Numbered from the stretch's first letter, positions 54,126 to 63,584 are shown. The stretch: 64,000 nt of DNA from Amycolatopsis xylanica (GCF_900107045.1 NZ_FNON01000003.1:186001-250000); one strand, 5' to 3'. Notes: generated by a model not told the origin, from the sequence alone. A program made the numbers and translations.

Positions 54126-54569
54126 TCAGCCGGGCAGGACGAGTGGTTCGAGCCCACGCCCAGGCTCGCGACGAGGTGAGACCTTCCGGCGCCTGATACG
54201 CCAGCCCTGGCCGGTGCGCACAAGCTGATCTTCGTAAGTGAAGCCGGCGACGGCACCGTCCTGGTTCACGGTCAGGCCCTTGGACCACGCCCTGGCGCCG
54301 TCGCCGTCCTCGCGGACGATGATGTTGGTGACCAGCATGGCGAGCGTGCTGCCAGGCCCCCGGTTCCGCGCGACGGCGATATACGCGTCGAGGCGCGACC
54401 GGGAGGGATCGCCCGCGGGTACGGGCCGGAGGCCGAGATCGCTGACGTCGACCTCGAGATCGGGCGTGAACACCTCGTCGAAGCGTTCGTAGGCGCTGGC
54501 GTCACACAGGTGGCCATGGAGTGCGATCACCTCGTGGATCAGCAGGCGGTCGTCGGCGGTCAAGCTCAT
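54126..54569 (-). CDS. SnoaL-like NTF2-fold protein
   Basis: 147 residues, SnoaL_4-type: DDRLLIHEVIALHGHLCDASAYERFDEVFTPDLEVDVSDLG, a YIAVARNRGPGSTLAMLVTNIIV centre and GFTYEDQLVRTGQGWRIRRRKVSPR end. Family members are aldol-type cyclases, dehydratases or binders; substrate unknown. ATG at 54569 follows GGGGG at 7-nt spacing. Confidence 0.9.
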   Translation of the reverse strand: MSLTADDRLLIHEVIALHGHLCDASAYERFDEVFTPDLEVDVSDLGLRPVPAGDPSRSRLDAYIAVARNRGPGSTLAMLVTNIIVREDGDGARAWSKGLTVNQDGAVAGFTYEDQLVRTGQGWRIRRRKVSPRREPGRGLEPLVLPG

Positions 54570-54745
54570 TGGAAACCCCCAGGAACATCGATCGGAATAT
54601 CACCGCCGACGTTAGCACCGTGATCCACTTCCCTGCCGGGAAACGAATGGGATGAATCAACAAGTGGCCGGCACACAAAAGGGGGATCGCCCGGCACAGC
54701 CGGGGGACTTCGGCCGTCTCCGCCTGTCGATGATGGTCTACTGCG

Positions 54746-55204
54746 GTGATGACCACGCCATCATTGTTCCGTGCCGGCCGTGCGTTGTCGGCCGTCGTAC
54801 TCAGCTGTCTCGTGGCCGGACTGGCCACTCCGGCCTCGGCCGACGCCATCGCCCCCACGATGTCGGCAACCGCCCATGCCTCGAACAAACACAAACTGAA
54901 AATCGAAGCAGGGGTTTCGAAGTCCAGAATCAAGCTCGGCGAGACGACCAAGGTCACTGGCTCGCTCAAAGAGACGGGTGGCCTCGAATCAGCTGCCATC
55001 GAAGGCGGTGAGCCGATCGTCGTGCAGCGGCTCGCGGGAAACGTGTGGGTGGATGTCGCGAGCGGCACCTGCAGGCCGAACGGGAACTTCAGCCTCAGCG
55101 TCTCCTTCAGCCTCCGGGCCAGCCTCACGCTGCGGGTGTATCACCCCGAGACAGATCTCTACTGGTCTGCCTCTTCCAGCACGTTCGCGCTCCTCGTCAT
55201 CTAG
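54746..55204 (+). CDS. Small secreted beta-rich protein
   Basis: 152 residues. Signal peptide (FRAGRALSAVVLSCLVAGLATPASADA, cut near 33). The mature part has Ig-like/CARDB-like beta strands (VSKSRIKLGETTKVTGSLKE, PIVVQRLAGNVWVDV) and resembles repeated domains of secreted actinobacterial proteins. GTG at 54746 or ATG at 54749. Its stop abuts the convergent DUF1877 stop. Confidence 0.75.
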   Translation: MMTTPSLFRAGRALSAVVLSCLVAGLATPASADAIAPTMSATAHASNKHKLKIEAGVSKSRIKLGETTKVTGSLKETGGLESAAIEGGEPIVVQRLAGNVWVDVASGTCRPNGNFSLSVSFSLRASLTLRVYHPETDLYWSASSSTFALLVI

Positions 55205-55699
55205 TCACTGGTCGACGACGAACACGCTCGCTCGGCCCGTCTTCGCGGCCTGTTCGTAGAACTCGGTGATCTTCCGCAGGTAGCGGGTCAGGTACGCCAG
55301 GCCATCCTGGTCGACCGGGGCGCCGTAGTCGTCCGGGTCGAGTTTCCAGTACCTGTCGGCGAAGGACGTGAGGTCGAGGCCGGCGAGCGCGGCGGCGACC
55401 TCACGGACCTCCGCCGGGGTGTTGTAGCTGACGACGTAGTCCTCGCCCTGATGCAGTGGCAGGCCGCCGAGTACCACCGCGTTGAGGGGATACGTGCCGT
55501 CCTCGCCGCCGAGCGCGCCCTCGGTGAGGCAGCGGTGGATGCCGTCCCAGGCCTTGTCCACCTCGCATTCGTCCGGCACGTCGTCGGTCATGTCGAGGTC
55601 CCTGATGAACTCGATGAGGCGCTCGTCGTCGCCGTCGTGGACCAGCAAACGCGCCGCGAGGGGTTCGTCGAGGGCGAGGAAGTATCCGCGGCAGGCCAT
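55205..55699 (-). CDS. DUF1877 (YfbM-like) protein
   Basis: 164 residues. CRGYFLALDEPLAARLL opening, DKAWDGIHRCLT, the GG-Pro-Leu HQGEDYVVSYNTPAEVREVAAALAGLD segment and a C-terminal YLTRYLRKITEFYEQAAKTGRASVFVV fit DUF1877. Cytosolic, function unknown; members often sit near toxin or conflict genes as immunity-like proteins. ATG at 55699; the longer frame has no ribosome site. Confidence 0.85.
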   Translation of the reverse strand: MACRGYFLALDEPLAARLLVHDGDDERLIEFIRDLDMTDDVPDECEVDKAWDGIHRCLTEGALGGEDGTYPLNAVVLGGLPLHQGEDYVVSYNTPAEVREVAAALAGLDLTSFADRYWKLDPDDYGAPVDQDGLAYLTRYLRKITEFYEQAAKTGRASVFVVDQ

Positions 55700-55808
55700 G
55701 GGCGAGACGGTAGCGCGGCGATCGGCTCGGCCACTGAGGTTCCACAACATTCTCACAAGCGGGCGTACCTAGCTTCGCGATCACGTCGCAACCCTTCATG
55801 GAGGAGAC

Positions 55809-56957
55809 ATGATCGCGATACGCAGCAGGCGCCGGATACTCGCCGGGGTGGCCATCGCCGCACTGGCCGGGCTTCTGGCACCGGGCACGGCCGCCGCCGA
55901 CGCGGAGCCGCTCGGCCCGGACGTCACCTTCAACAGCACTCCGGTGATCGACCCATCGGGGCTGTTCATGGTTTCCCGCGGGCTGGACGGGTCCATCCTG
56001 TACAGCCGGGGCACGCCCAGCACCAACGGCTACGAGGACTTCCGTTCGCTCGGCCAGCAGATCGTCGGTGACCCGACCGGTGTCACCGCGCCCGATGGCG
56101 CGCAGATCTTCGCGCGCGGCACCGACAATCAGGCGATCACCAGCCTGATCGTCTCGTACAACTTCCCGACTCCCTTCCAGGTCATTCCCGGGCTGCGGAT
56201 CTCGAGCGAGGTGACCGCGGTCAAGATCCCGCCTCGGGGCTCCCAGCCGCCGATGATCCGGATCTTCGCGCGGGACATGGACACCGGCTCCGTCTTCACC
56301 AACCTGCTCGTCCAAGGCGCGCCGCAGGGCTGGGTCAACCTGGGCCTCTTCGCCACCAGTGAGCTCTCGGCGTCGGTCATCGATTCGCCGGGACTCGACG
56401 TCAACATCCGGCTCGTGGTGCGGGGCGTGGTCAACCGGCTCTACTCCACGGTCATCAACAACAGCACCGGGGTGATCACCGGGTGGTCGCAGCTCGGCGA
56501 CCTGTTCACGACCGGAAACCCGACGCTGGTCAACGCGGGCGCCTCGTTCACGCCGCGGGGCAACGAGGTGTTCGCCCGGCAATCGGGCAGCCAGGCCATC
56601 TTCCTCTGGAACTTCGACAACCCCGGCTGGGTCAACCTGGGCGGTGTCGCCACCAGTGACATCGCCGCGTCCATCGCCTCGGACAACGGGTTGCAGTTCT
56701 ACCACCGGGGCACCAACCTCCGGATCTACCTGAACCGGCGGCCGCCGGGGTCGACACGCTTCGGCGGCTATGTCGATCTGCGCGGCACCTCGTTCGGCAA
56801 TCCGGCGGCGAGTGGCGGAGCGCCGGCGGGCACGAGGACGGTGGCCGACCAGTTCATCGTGCGAGGCACCGACAACCGGCTGTACAGCAGGATCCAGACC
56901 AATTTCGTGGGTGGCTTCACGGCGTACTTCGCGTTCGGCGGGCCGCTGCACGGCTGA
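55809..56957 (+). CDS. Secreted PLL-like beta-propeller protein
   Basis: 382 residues. Signal peptide (RRILAGVAIAALAGLLAPGTAAADA). About six repeats of a lectin-like blade follow, each with RGTDNxLYSR / WVNLGG style motifs (RGLDGSILYSRG, RGTDNQAITS, RGVVNRLYST, RQSGSQAIFLW, RGTNLRIYL, RGTDNRLYSR). This fits the PLL-like/tectonin propeller group that binds glycans. ATG at 55809 follows GGAGGAG. Ends at a strong terminator. Confidence 0.85.
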   Translation: MIAIRSRRRILAGVAIAALAGLLAPGTAAADAEPLGPDVTFNSTPVIDPSGLFMVSRGLDGSILYSRGTPSTNGYEDFRSLGQQIVGDPTGVTAPDGAQIFARGTDNQAITSLIVSYNFPTPFQVIPGLRISSEVTAVKIPPRGSQPPMIRIFARDMDTGSVFTNLLVQGAPQGWVNLGLFATSELSASVIDSPGLDVNIRLVVRGVVNRLYSTVINNSTGVITGWSQLGDLFTTGNPTLVNAGASFTPRGNEVFARQSGSQAIFLWNFDNPGWVNLGGVATSDIAASIASDNGLQFYHRGTNLRIYLNRRPPGSTRFGGYVDLRGTSFGNPAASGGAPAGTRTVADQFIVRGTDNRLYSRIQTNFVGGFTAYFAFGGPLHG

Positions 56958-56962
56958 ACCGG

Positions 56963-56995
56963 GACGGTCCCCCAAATCGGCTTTGGGGGACCGTC
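56963..56995 (+). terminator. Hairpin terminator after the propeller gene
   Basis: Perfect 14-bp stem GACGGTCCCCCAAA / TTTGGGGGACCGTC around TCGGC. No T-run follows, so termination may be partial. Confidence 0.75.
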
Positions 56996-57240
56996 GCCCG
57001 TGTCGAACGATAAGGCCCGCCCCTGTCCAGCGAAGGCTGCCTGGGGGAACAGCCTGCGAGCAGAGGCGGGAGTTCAAGGCCGGTACGGGGGTCGCCTCTC
57101 GGCGAGTGGCTCGACACGGCTCCGGCCTGACCGGTATTCCGTGAAGGCAAGGGGTGAGGCCCGGGGACTCCTCCGTACCGACACCCTGTACAACGCTTCG
57201 GGGCCGCTGGTGTTCCCGGGCGTCCGGGTGACCTGCGTCG
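56996..57240. other. No gene seen
   Basis: 245 bp between the propeller terminator and the TetR stop. No ribosome site, start or repeat; listed for completeness. Confidence 0.5.
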
Positions 57241-57873
57241 CTACCCCGAAGCGCGCAGGCTGAGTGCCAGCTCCACGTGGCCGTTGTCGAGCAGATAACC
57301 GAGGAACAGCGCACGCAGCGCGGAGCGCAGCGCGTCCGGGGCGACCTGGCCGGGGACCGCGAGCTGGTGCATGACGAAACCGTGCGCCAAGGCGGCCAGC
57401 GCGGGCGCCATGAGGTCCGGGTCGGGCGCGCCTGCGGCACGGGCCGCGGCCGAGGCGACTTGGCGGGACGCGGCCAGTGCTTCCGAGACGGGGGCGTGGA
57501 GTTCCGGGCCTCGGGCGGCGTGGAGGTAGGCCTCGAACATCGCCAGCGCTGCCGAGCGATCGGGAGCGGACTCGGCGGCGAAGGCCGCGGCGATCTCGTC
57601 CGGGGAGCGCCGCTCGGCGCCGAGCGCGTTCGCGAGTTCGATGAGGCGGGCTCGTTCGGAGGCGGTGAACGTTCGCAAGGCTTCTTCGACGAGCTGGGTG
57701 ATCGAGTCGAAGAAGTAGCTCACCGTCGCCAGCGGGACGCCTGCCTTCTCGGTGACGGCCCGGTGTGTGATGCCCGCGGTCCCCTGCTCGGCCGCCACTT
57801 CGACGGTGGCGCGCAGCAGGGCGTCCCGGCGGGCCTTCCCACGCTCGCGGTGGTGGCGCTTGGGAGTGGTCAC
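57241..57873 (-). CDS. TetR family regulator of the amidase
   Basis: 210 residues. HTH: RRDALLRATVEVAAEQGTAGITHRAVTEKAGVPLATVSYFFDSITQLVEEAL. C-terminal ligand domain typical of TetR_C, Ala-rich. GTG at 57873 lies 7 nt after TACCGT, so leaderless; GTG at 57882 is possible. The start is 17 nt from a 24-bp perfect palindrome, which would autoregulate it and control the divergent amidase. Confidence 0.9.
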   Translation of the reverse strand: MTTPKRHHRERGKARRDALLRATVEVAAEQGTAGITHRAVTEKAGVPLATVSYFFDSITQLVEEALRTFTASERARLIELANALGAERRSPDEIAAAFAAESAPDRSAALAMFEAYLHAARGPELHAPVSEALAASRQVASAAARAAGAPDPDLMAPALAALAHGFVMHQLAVPGQVAPDALRSALRALFLGYLLDNGHVELALSLRASG

Positions 57874-57890
57874 GGCGGACACGGTACGCA

Positions 57891-57914
57891 AAGTCTGGAA
57901 GTTCTTCCAGACTT
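57891..57914. promoter_or_regulatory. 24-bp operator between TetR and amidase
   Basis: AAGTCTGGAAG-TT-CTTCCAGACTT, perfect. It overlaps the promoter region of both divergent genes (the TetR -10 box TACCGT lies at about 57881-57886). Strong candidate TetR binding site. Confidence 0.85.
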
Positions 57915-57954
57915 CGGTCATGATGGAGGCCACTGGACCTGAAGGAGTTTCACG

Positions 57955-59352
57955 ATGGCGGACCGGGTGCACGCGTTCACCGACGACGCGCTGGCTGATC
58001 ACGACGCGGTGGGGCTGGCGTCCTTGGTCCGGCGCGGTGAGGTCAGTCCCGCCGAGCTGGCACAGGCGGCGATCGCGCGAGCGGAACGCGTCACCTCGCT
58101 CAACGCCGTCGTCCACTCCGTTTACGAAAGCCCTCGGCACGGGCAGGACCCCGAGGCGGCTCTGTTCGGCGTCCCGACGTTTGTCAAGGACAACACCGAC
58201 CTGCGCGGCATGCCGACCAACCACGGCACTGAGGCCTACGTGGCAGCGCCCGCGAAGGCGGACGGCCGCTACGCAAGCCAGTTCGTCTCTACCGGCTTAA
58301 CAGTGCTTGGTAAGAGCCGGATGCCGGAGTACGGCTTCAACGCGACGACCGAATACATGAACGCCGACCCGGTGCGTAATCCCTGGAACCCCGAGTACTC
58401 GGTCGGCGCTTCCTCCGGCGGGTCGGCCGCGCTGGTGGCCGCCGGCGTCGTGCCGCTCGCGCACGCGAACGACGGTGGCGGGTCGATCCGGATCCCGGCC
58501 GCCTGCGCCGGGCTGATCGGGCTGAAACCCAGCCGTGGCAGGCACTTGGACGGCGAAGAGGCCGCCAGGCTGCCCATCAAGATCATCTCGGAGGGCGTGG
58601 TCACCCGGTCCGTCCGCGACACCGCCGCGTTCATCGCCGCGCAGGAAGACCACTGGCGCAACCCCGCGCTGCCCCCGATCGGGCTGGTGCACGGCCCCGC
58701 GCGGCGGCGCCTGCGGATCGGCCTGATCACCGAGAGCGTCACCGGCGCGGTGCTCGACGCACCGACCCGGGCGGCCGTCGAACGGACCGCGACACTGCTC
58801 GAGAAGCAAGGACACGTCGTCACGCCGGTGACACTGCCGGTGGACGAGACGTTCGCGAGCGACTTCACGCTCTACTGGGGCATGCTGGCCACACTCGCGG
58901 CTGGCACCGGCAAACTGCTGGTGGACCGGCGCTACGACCGGACCAAATTGGACGGTCTCACCCTCGGCCTGCGTGCGCACTATCTGCGCAACCTGCGGCA
59001 CACCCCGGCCGCGCTGCGCAGGCTCTCCCGCGTCAAGCACGCGCACGCGAAGTTGTTCCAGCGCCACGAACTCCTGCTGTCGCCGGTCCTCGCGCACAGC
59101 GTGCCGAAGCTCGGCCACATCAGCCCGGCGGTCCCCTTCGACACGCTGATCGAGCGGCTGCTGCACTACGTCGCGTTCACGCCGATGGACAACGTCTCGG
59201 GCAATCCGGCGATCTCGCTGCCGATGGGACAGACCGACGACGGGCTGCCGGTCGGCGTGCAGCTGTCGGCGGCGCACGGCGACGAGCGCAGCCTGATCGA
59301 GACCGCGTTCGAGCTGGAGCAGCAGCAGGCCTGGCGGCGCATCCAGGATTAG
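57955..59352 (+). CDS. Amidase (amidase-signature family)
   Basis: 465 residues. Lys in FGVPTFVKDNTDLRGMP (about 79), the GASSGGSAALVAAGVVPLAHANDGGGSIRIPA stretch with catalytic serines and the GLIGLKPSRGR loop. Differs from GatA; probably hydrolyses a small amide or acts on a xenobiotic, substrate unknown. ATG at 57955 follows AAGGAG. Divergent from TetR and controlled by the operator between. Confidence 0.93.
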   Translation: MADRVHAFTDDALADHDAVGLASLVRRGEVSPAELAQAAIARAERVTSLNAVVHSVYESPRHGQDPEAALFGVPTFVKDNTDLRGMPTNHGTEAYVAAPAKADGRYASQFVSTGLTVLGKSRMPEYGFNATTEYMNADPVRNPWNPEYSVGASSGGSAALVAAGVVPLAHANDGGGSIRIPAACAGLIGLKPSRGRHLDGEEAARLPIKIISEGVVTRSVRDTAAFIAAQEDHWRNPALPPIGLVHGPARRRLRIGLITESVTGAVLDAPTRAAVERTATLLEKQGHVVTPVTLPVDETFASDFTLYWGMLATLAAGTGKLLVDRRYDRTKLDGLTLGLRAHYLRNLRHTPAALRRLSRVKHAHAKLFQRHELLLSPVLAHSVPKLGHISPAVPFDTLIERLLHYVAFTPMDNVSGNPAISLPMGQTDDGLPVGVQLSAAHGDERSLIETAFELEQQQAWRRIQD

Positions 59353-62048
59353 GCGGTCATCGGGCGCGTGGACAGGTGCTTGCGCAGGAGCTCCTGGCTC
59401 AGCATCGTGCGTGAAGGCAGCCCGAGCTTGTGCAGTGCCCGGCCGAGATGGACTTCGACGGTACGCGCGGACAGGAACAGGCGCGCGGCGATCTCGCGGT
59501 TGGTGAGGCTTTGCGCGGCCAGTTCCACGACCTCGATCTCGCGCGGGGACAGCTCGCTGCCGTAACCCCGGCGGCCGCGGCGTGGGGTGGTGGGGTCGTA
59601 GCGGACCAAGGTGCGGCGGCAGCGCTGGGCGTCGGCGGCCGCCGCCAGTGCGCGGTAGCCCGACTCGGCCGCGGTGAGTGCCGCGCGGGCTCGCTGGTGG
59701 TCGCCGAGTGCGGCGAAGCATTCGCCCGCGAGTTCGTCCGCGTTGGCAGCTGCGGAGGGGCGCGGGAGTTCGCGATACGCACGGCTCGCGCGGCTGAGGA
59801 GACCGGCCGCGGTGGCAAGATCGGCGGCGGCGTGCGCGAGCAGGCCCTCAGCGAACAGGGCCGCGGCATGGGCGAGCGGGGCGTCGCGGTCGTCGACGCC
59901 GTGGCGGTATTCGGCCAGCAGCGCGGTGGCGTCGGCGGTGCGCTCCTGGGCGAGCAGGACCCGGATCGCGAGCGGGACCAGTTCGGCGGCCCATACCCAG
60001 TTGTTCTTGCGGCGGACGCTGGCGATGCCCTGGTCGGCGAGTCGGCAGGCGACCGCGAGGTCCTTGCCCGCGAGATGGACCGCGACGCGGCCCGCGAACG
60101 CGGAGGCCTGGATCGGAGCGCTGCCCGCGGCGAGTGCGCAGGCGGCGTCGAAGTTGCGCAGGGCCGGGGCGCGGCGGCCTTGGCCGAAATCGTGCCACCC
60201 GAGCACCAGCAACGGTTCGGCGGCGAGTGAGCTGGTCGCGCCGACCTGCTCGACCAGGCGGCGGGCCTGACCGTCCACTTCGGACCACGCGCCGGTCTCG
60301 ACGTCGACGCGCAGCTCGGTGCCGGTCGCCAATGCCTCGAGGTACGGCTGGTTCTCGTCGCTGATCAGGCGTTTCGCGGTGGCGAGGTAGGCGCGCGCGA
60401 CCGGGTAGTGGCCGTTCCAGGCGGCCGCGTCCGCGAGGTTGATGTACGTGCGGCTGAGCTGCCAGCGCACCTCGGCGGACTGGGGCGCGCGCGGGAGCGT
60501 GCCGATGGCGTCCCAGGCGCCGGGGTCGGCCACCTGCATCCGGCTCGACACGCGGTTCGCGGAGACCGCGAGGAGCACTTCGACGTCCTGAACGCGCTTA
60601 CTGACCTGCTCGGCCTGGTCCAGCCAGCGCAGGTTCTGCTCGACCGGGACGGCACCGACGTGGGGCAGCGCGAGTGTCGCCAGGCCGCGGGCGAGCAGCG
60701 CCGGGCGGTGCGCGAGATCGGCGGCGGCGAGCTCGATCTCGTCGCGGCCCGCGTCGACCTGACCGGTCTGGTTGACCAGCACGCGGCCGAGGTTGATCCG
60801 GATCTCACCGCGCGCCGACCTGGTCAGCGGGCAGTCGCGGATCGTGCGGCGCAGCAGCCGCACCGTGCGCTCGTGCGCCAGGCCGAGTGCCAGCTCGCGG
60901 CTGAGCCGGACCGCGAAGACCTCGCAAGCCGCGCGCGGCAGCTCCGGGTCTTCCAGCGCCGCTTCGAGCAGGCGCATGGTCTCGTCCGGCCTGCCGTCGT
61001 CGGCGGCGCGGTCGACCGCGTCGGAGGTCCAGCGGACCCAGTCGTCGAGCGCGCCCGCCTGCCGGAAATGGTGGGCGACGCGGTCAGCGGCCGGCTCGGT
61101 GGCCGCGGCCAGGAAGTCCGCGGCCCTGGTGTGCAGCACACAGCGTCGTGGCCCGGAAATGGCTTCGTACAAGGCATCCGACACCAGCGGGCTGCGCGAG
61201 ACGTAGCGGCCGCGGCCGTGGTCGAGCAGGAGTCCGGCGGCCAATGCCGCCGTGATGGCCTGCTCGGTCGCGGCGACACCCGACACCGCGGCGAGCGCGG
61301 CGGCGCACGCGGGACCGCCCAGCACGGCGGCCGCCTCGGCGATCGGCGCGCCCTCGGTGCCTTCCATCCGCGCCGTCAGCGCGTCGCACCAGGCGGTGGG
61401 CAAATCGTCGCCCGTCTTCAGCATCGCCATCACGGCGCCGGCGACTCCCCCGGTCCGCTCCCGGATGTGCTTGGCCACCTCGCGGGAGCCGGTGAGCGCC
61501 GCGATTTCGTCTATCCCCCAAGGACTCAGCACCACCCGGGCGGTCGCGCCGGAGTGCGGAAGCCGTGAAACCGAACTGACGACGACGGTCAGGCGCGGTG
61601 ACATGCCGCCTGCCAGGAAACGCAGGAAATCCTGGGTTTCCTCATCGGCTTCGTGCACGTCGTCGAGCACCAGCAGCGTGCGGTCGTGCAGGGTCAGCAA
61701 TTCCCGCAGCGCGCGGAAAATCTGATGGCGCGTAGGGGTTTCCCCGTTCCACGAGGGCAGTATCCCCGCCAATTCGGGCAGCGATGGCCGGAGCGCGCCC
61801 GTCAACGGGGACAGCTTGGCGGACACCGGATTCCAGTTGCCACCGAACGCGATCACCGCCTCGAGCAACGGTCCTAACGGGACCGGACGGCGCAGGCGGG
61901 TGCAGCGCGCCGAAAGCACGACGTGCTCACGACCGGCCCGGCCTGCGAAATCGGCGAGCAAGGCAGACCGGCCCGCGCCTGGTTCACCTTCGACGACGAC
62001 GAAGGCGGCGGGCCGCGCGGCTTCCGGCAAGGCCGCACTCGACACCAT
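59349..62048 (-). CDS. Large LuxR-family regulator (LAL-like)
   Basis: 899 residues. An AAA/STAND-like ATPase near the N-terminus (VVEGEPGAGRSALLADFAGRAG; Arg replaces the usual Walker Lys), LLVLDDVHEADEETQDFL Walker B, a long TPR-like helical middle, and a C-terminal GerE DNA-binding domain: SELSPREIEVVELAAQSLTNREIAARLFLSARTVEVHLGRALHKL. The Lys-to-Arg change may reduce ATP hydrolysis. Divergent from the C70 protease gene, which it may control. Ends overlap the amidase by 4 nt. Confidence 0.9.
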   Translation of the reverse strand: MVSSAALPEAARPAAFVVVEGEPGAGRSALLADFAGRAGREHVVLSARCTRLRRPVPLGPLLEAVIAFGGNWNPVSAKLSPLTGALRPSLPELAGILPSWNGETPTRHQIFRALRELLTLHDRTLLVLDDVHEADEETQDFLRFLAGGMSPRLTVVVSSVSRLPHSGATARVVLSPWGIDEIAALTGSREVAKHIRERTGGVAGAVMAMLKTGDDLPTAWCDALTARMEGTEGAPIAEAAAVLGGPACAAALAAVSGVAATEQAITAALAAGLLLDHGRGRYVSRSPLVSDALYEAISGPRRCVLHTRAADFLAAATEPAADRVAHHFRQAGALDDWVRWTSDAVDRAADDGRPDETMRLLEAALEDPELPRAACEVFAVRLSRELALGLAHERTVRLLRRTIRDCPLTRSARGEIRINLGRVLVNQTGQVDAGRDEIELAAADLAHRPALLARGLATLALPHVGAVPVEQNLRWLDQAEQVSKRVQDVEVLLAVSANRVSSRMQVADPGAWDAIGTLPRAPQSAEVRWQLSRTYINLADAAAWNGHYPVARAYLATAKRLISDENQPYLEALATGTELRVDVETGAWSEVDGQARRLVEQVGATSSLAAEPLLVLGWHDFGQGRRAPALRNFDAACALAAGSAPIQASAFAGRVAVHLAGKDLAVACRLADQGIASVRRKNNWVWAAELVPLAIRVLLAQERTADATALLAEYRHGVDDRDAPLAHAAALFAEGLLAHAAADLATAAGLLSRASRAYRELPRPSAAANADELAGECFAALGDHQRARAALTAAESGYRALAAAADAQRCRRTLVRYDPTTPRRGRRGYGSELSPREIEVVELAAQSLTNREIAARLFLSARTVEVHLGRALHKLGLPSRTMLSQELLRKHLSTRPMTA

Positions 62049-62231
62049 GTCAGGACTTTAGTCACTGTGCACCCCTCCCAAAGGAGGGAATTCGCTCTCC
62101 GGGGTGAGGAATTACCAATACGGGTCCTCACTTATTGACCAGAGGGTTGTCAGCCTCACCACTTACGGGTGAATCTTCTGGCGTCACGTTACACACAATT
62201 CCCTGATGCGCACTTAGCGTAAGGAGTGCCC

Positions 62232-62816
62232 GTGAAACGCTCACTCGCGCGCGGACTGGCGGCGGCCTGCGCCGCCGTCTCGGTCTTCGCACTGCAGGCG
62301 CCCGCGACGGCGACCGCAGTCCAGCTCAAGGGTCAGGTCGGCATCCAGATGCAAGCGCAGGAGAAGAGCAACTGGTGCTGGGACGCCAGTGGCAACACGA
62401 TCGCCGCCTACTTCGGACACACGTTGTCGCAGACCAAGTTCTGCCAGGTCGCGCACAACGAGTCGGGGACCACCTGCGCGAACAACCAGGGCTATCTGAG
62501 TGATCAGCAGCGGGTGTTCCGCTGGCTCGGCTTCAGCAACGCGGGCACCTACAACTCGAACGGCCAGACGCTCAGCTTCGCCTCGATCAAGAGCCAGATC
62601 GACGCCGGGCGGCCCATCGGCACCAGGATCGGCTGGAGCAACGGCGGCGGGCACATGCACGTGCTCTACGGCTACGACAACTCCACGAGTACCTCGAAAG
62701 TGGACTTCGGCGATCCCTGGGGCAGCAACCCGCGCTACAACCACATGAACTACACGTCGTACCTGCGCAACAGCCAGTTCACCTGGACCCACACCGTGTA
62801 CGGAATCGAGGACTGA
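62232..62816 (+). CDS. Secreted papain-like cysteine protease (C70-like)
   Basis: 194 residues. Signal peptide (KRSLARGLAAACAAVSVFALQAPATATAVQ). Catalytic Cys in QAQEKSNWCWDASGNTIAAYFG (NWCW), His in GGGHMHVLYGYD and an Asp/Asn in VDFGDPWG, as in AvrRpt2-type C70 proteases and related bacterial papain folds. GTG at 62232 follows AAGGAG. Two nt upstream of its partner gene and divergent from the LuxR regulator; the pair is probably one operon. Confidence 0.88.
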   Translation: MKRSLARGLAAACAAVSVFALQAPATATAVQLKGQVGIQMQAQEKSNWCWDASGNTIAAYFGHTLSQTKFCQVAHNESGTTCANNQGYLSDQQRVFRWLGFSNAGTYNSNGQTLSFASIKSQIDAGRPIGTRIGWSNGGGHMHVLYGYDNSTSTSKVDFGDPWGSNPRYNHMNYTSYLRNSQFTWTHTVYGIED

Positions 62817-62818
62817 CC

Positions 62819-63583
62819 ATGACCAGGCCCCTTCTCGGCGCCGGACTGCTGATCGCGCTCGGTCTCATGCTCGGCGCAGGCCAGGCCTCCGCCGCAGGCC
62901 AGCCGGCGGGCACCCCCGACGCCCGCGACCTGTCCGCCGTCGCCGCGCTCGCCACCAGCCCGTCGACGGTCGACCAGCTCGCCAAGGTCACCTTCCCCGA
63001 CAGCCCCAAGACCGCGGCCAGGATGGCCAACGCGGCCAAGGCCGAACCCGCCGCGTCGATCGCGGTCTACCAGCCGACGGCGGCCTTCGTCGCCGGAACC
63101 TCGTCGGTGCCCGCCGACCTCGCCTACGTCGCCGTGCCCGCCACCCTCGGCACCGGTGAGGTGGCGACCGTCTGGGCGCAGCGCGAAGGCCAGGACTGGA
63201 CGGTGGTGAACATCGCGTCCGGTGACGTGGAAAAGCGCCTCGCCACCAAGGCCGGCAAGGGCTATCTCCTGCACGAGCCGCAGATCAACGCCTGGTACGC
63301 GGTCGACGGCGACGCGGTCACCGTGCTCGACGGCTCGACCACCGGCGTGGCGGCGGGCACCCGGATGACCGTCGCCCAGTACCAGTCCGCGGTGCACGCC
63401 CGCTACGGCGACAAGCTGCCCGGCTCGGCCTACGACCGGTCCGGCGCGGCGGGTGGCTTCGGCCCGGCGGCGCCCGCATCGGGCGACGCCGGCGTCCCCG
63501 ACTGGGCGATCGCGGGCGGGGCGGGCGCGCTCGTCTTGGCCGCGGGCGTCGCCCTCCGCCTGCGCAGGCGCAGCGAGGGTTAA
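62819..63583 (+). CDS. Membrane-anchored partner of the C70 protease, unknown
   Basis: 254 residues. Signal peptide (LGAGLLIALGLMLGAGQASA), extracytoplasmic domain, Gly/Ala/Pro linker, then one helix (DWAIAGGAGALVLAAGVALRL) and a basic RRRSEG tail, so it is anchored with the bulk outside. No family recognised. ATG at 62819, 2 nt after the protease stop. May hold, inhibit or present the protease. Confidence 0.75.
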   Translation: MTRPLLGAGLLIALGLMLGAGQASAAGQPAGTPDARDLSAVAALATSPSTVDQLAKVTFPDSPKTAARMANAAKAEPAASIAVYQPTAAFVAGTSSVPADLAYVAVPATLGTGEVATVWAQREGQDWTVVNIASGDVEKRLATKAGKGYLLHEPQINAWYAVDGDAVTVLDGSTTGVAAGTRMTVAQYQSAVHARYGDKLPGSAYDRSGAAGGFGPAAPASGDAGVPDWAIAGGAGALVLAAGVALRLRRRSEG

Positions 63584-63584
63584 A

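Noticed and set aside
57000..57240. Riboswitch or tRNA-like fold before the TetR end
   Set aside because: No conserved core motif or T-arm found by eye.
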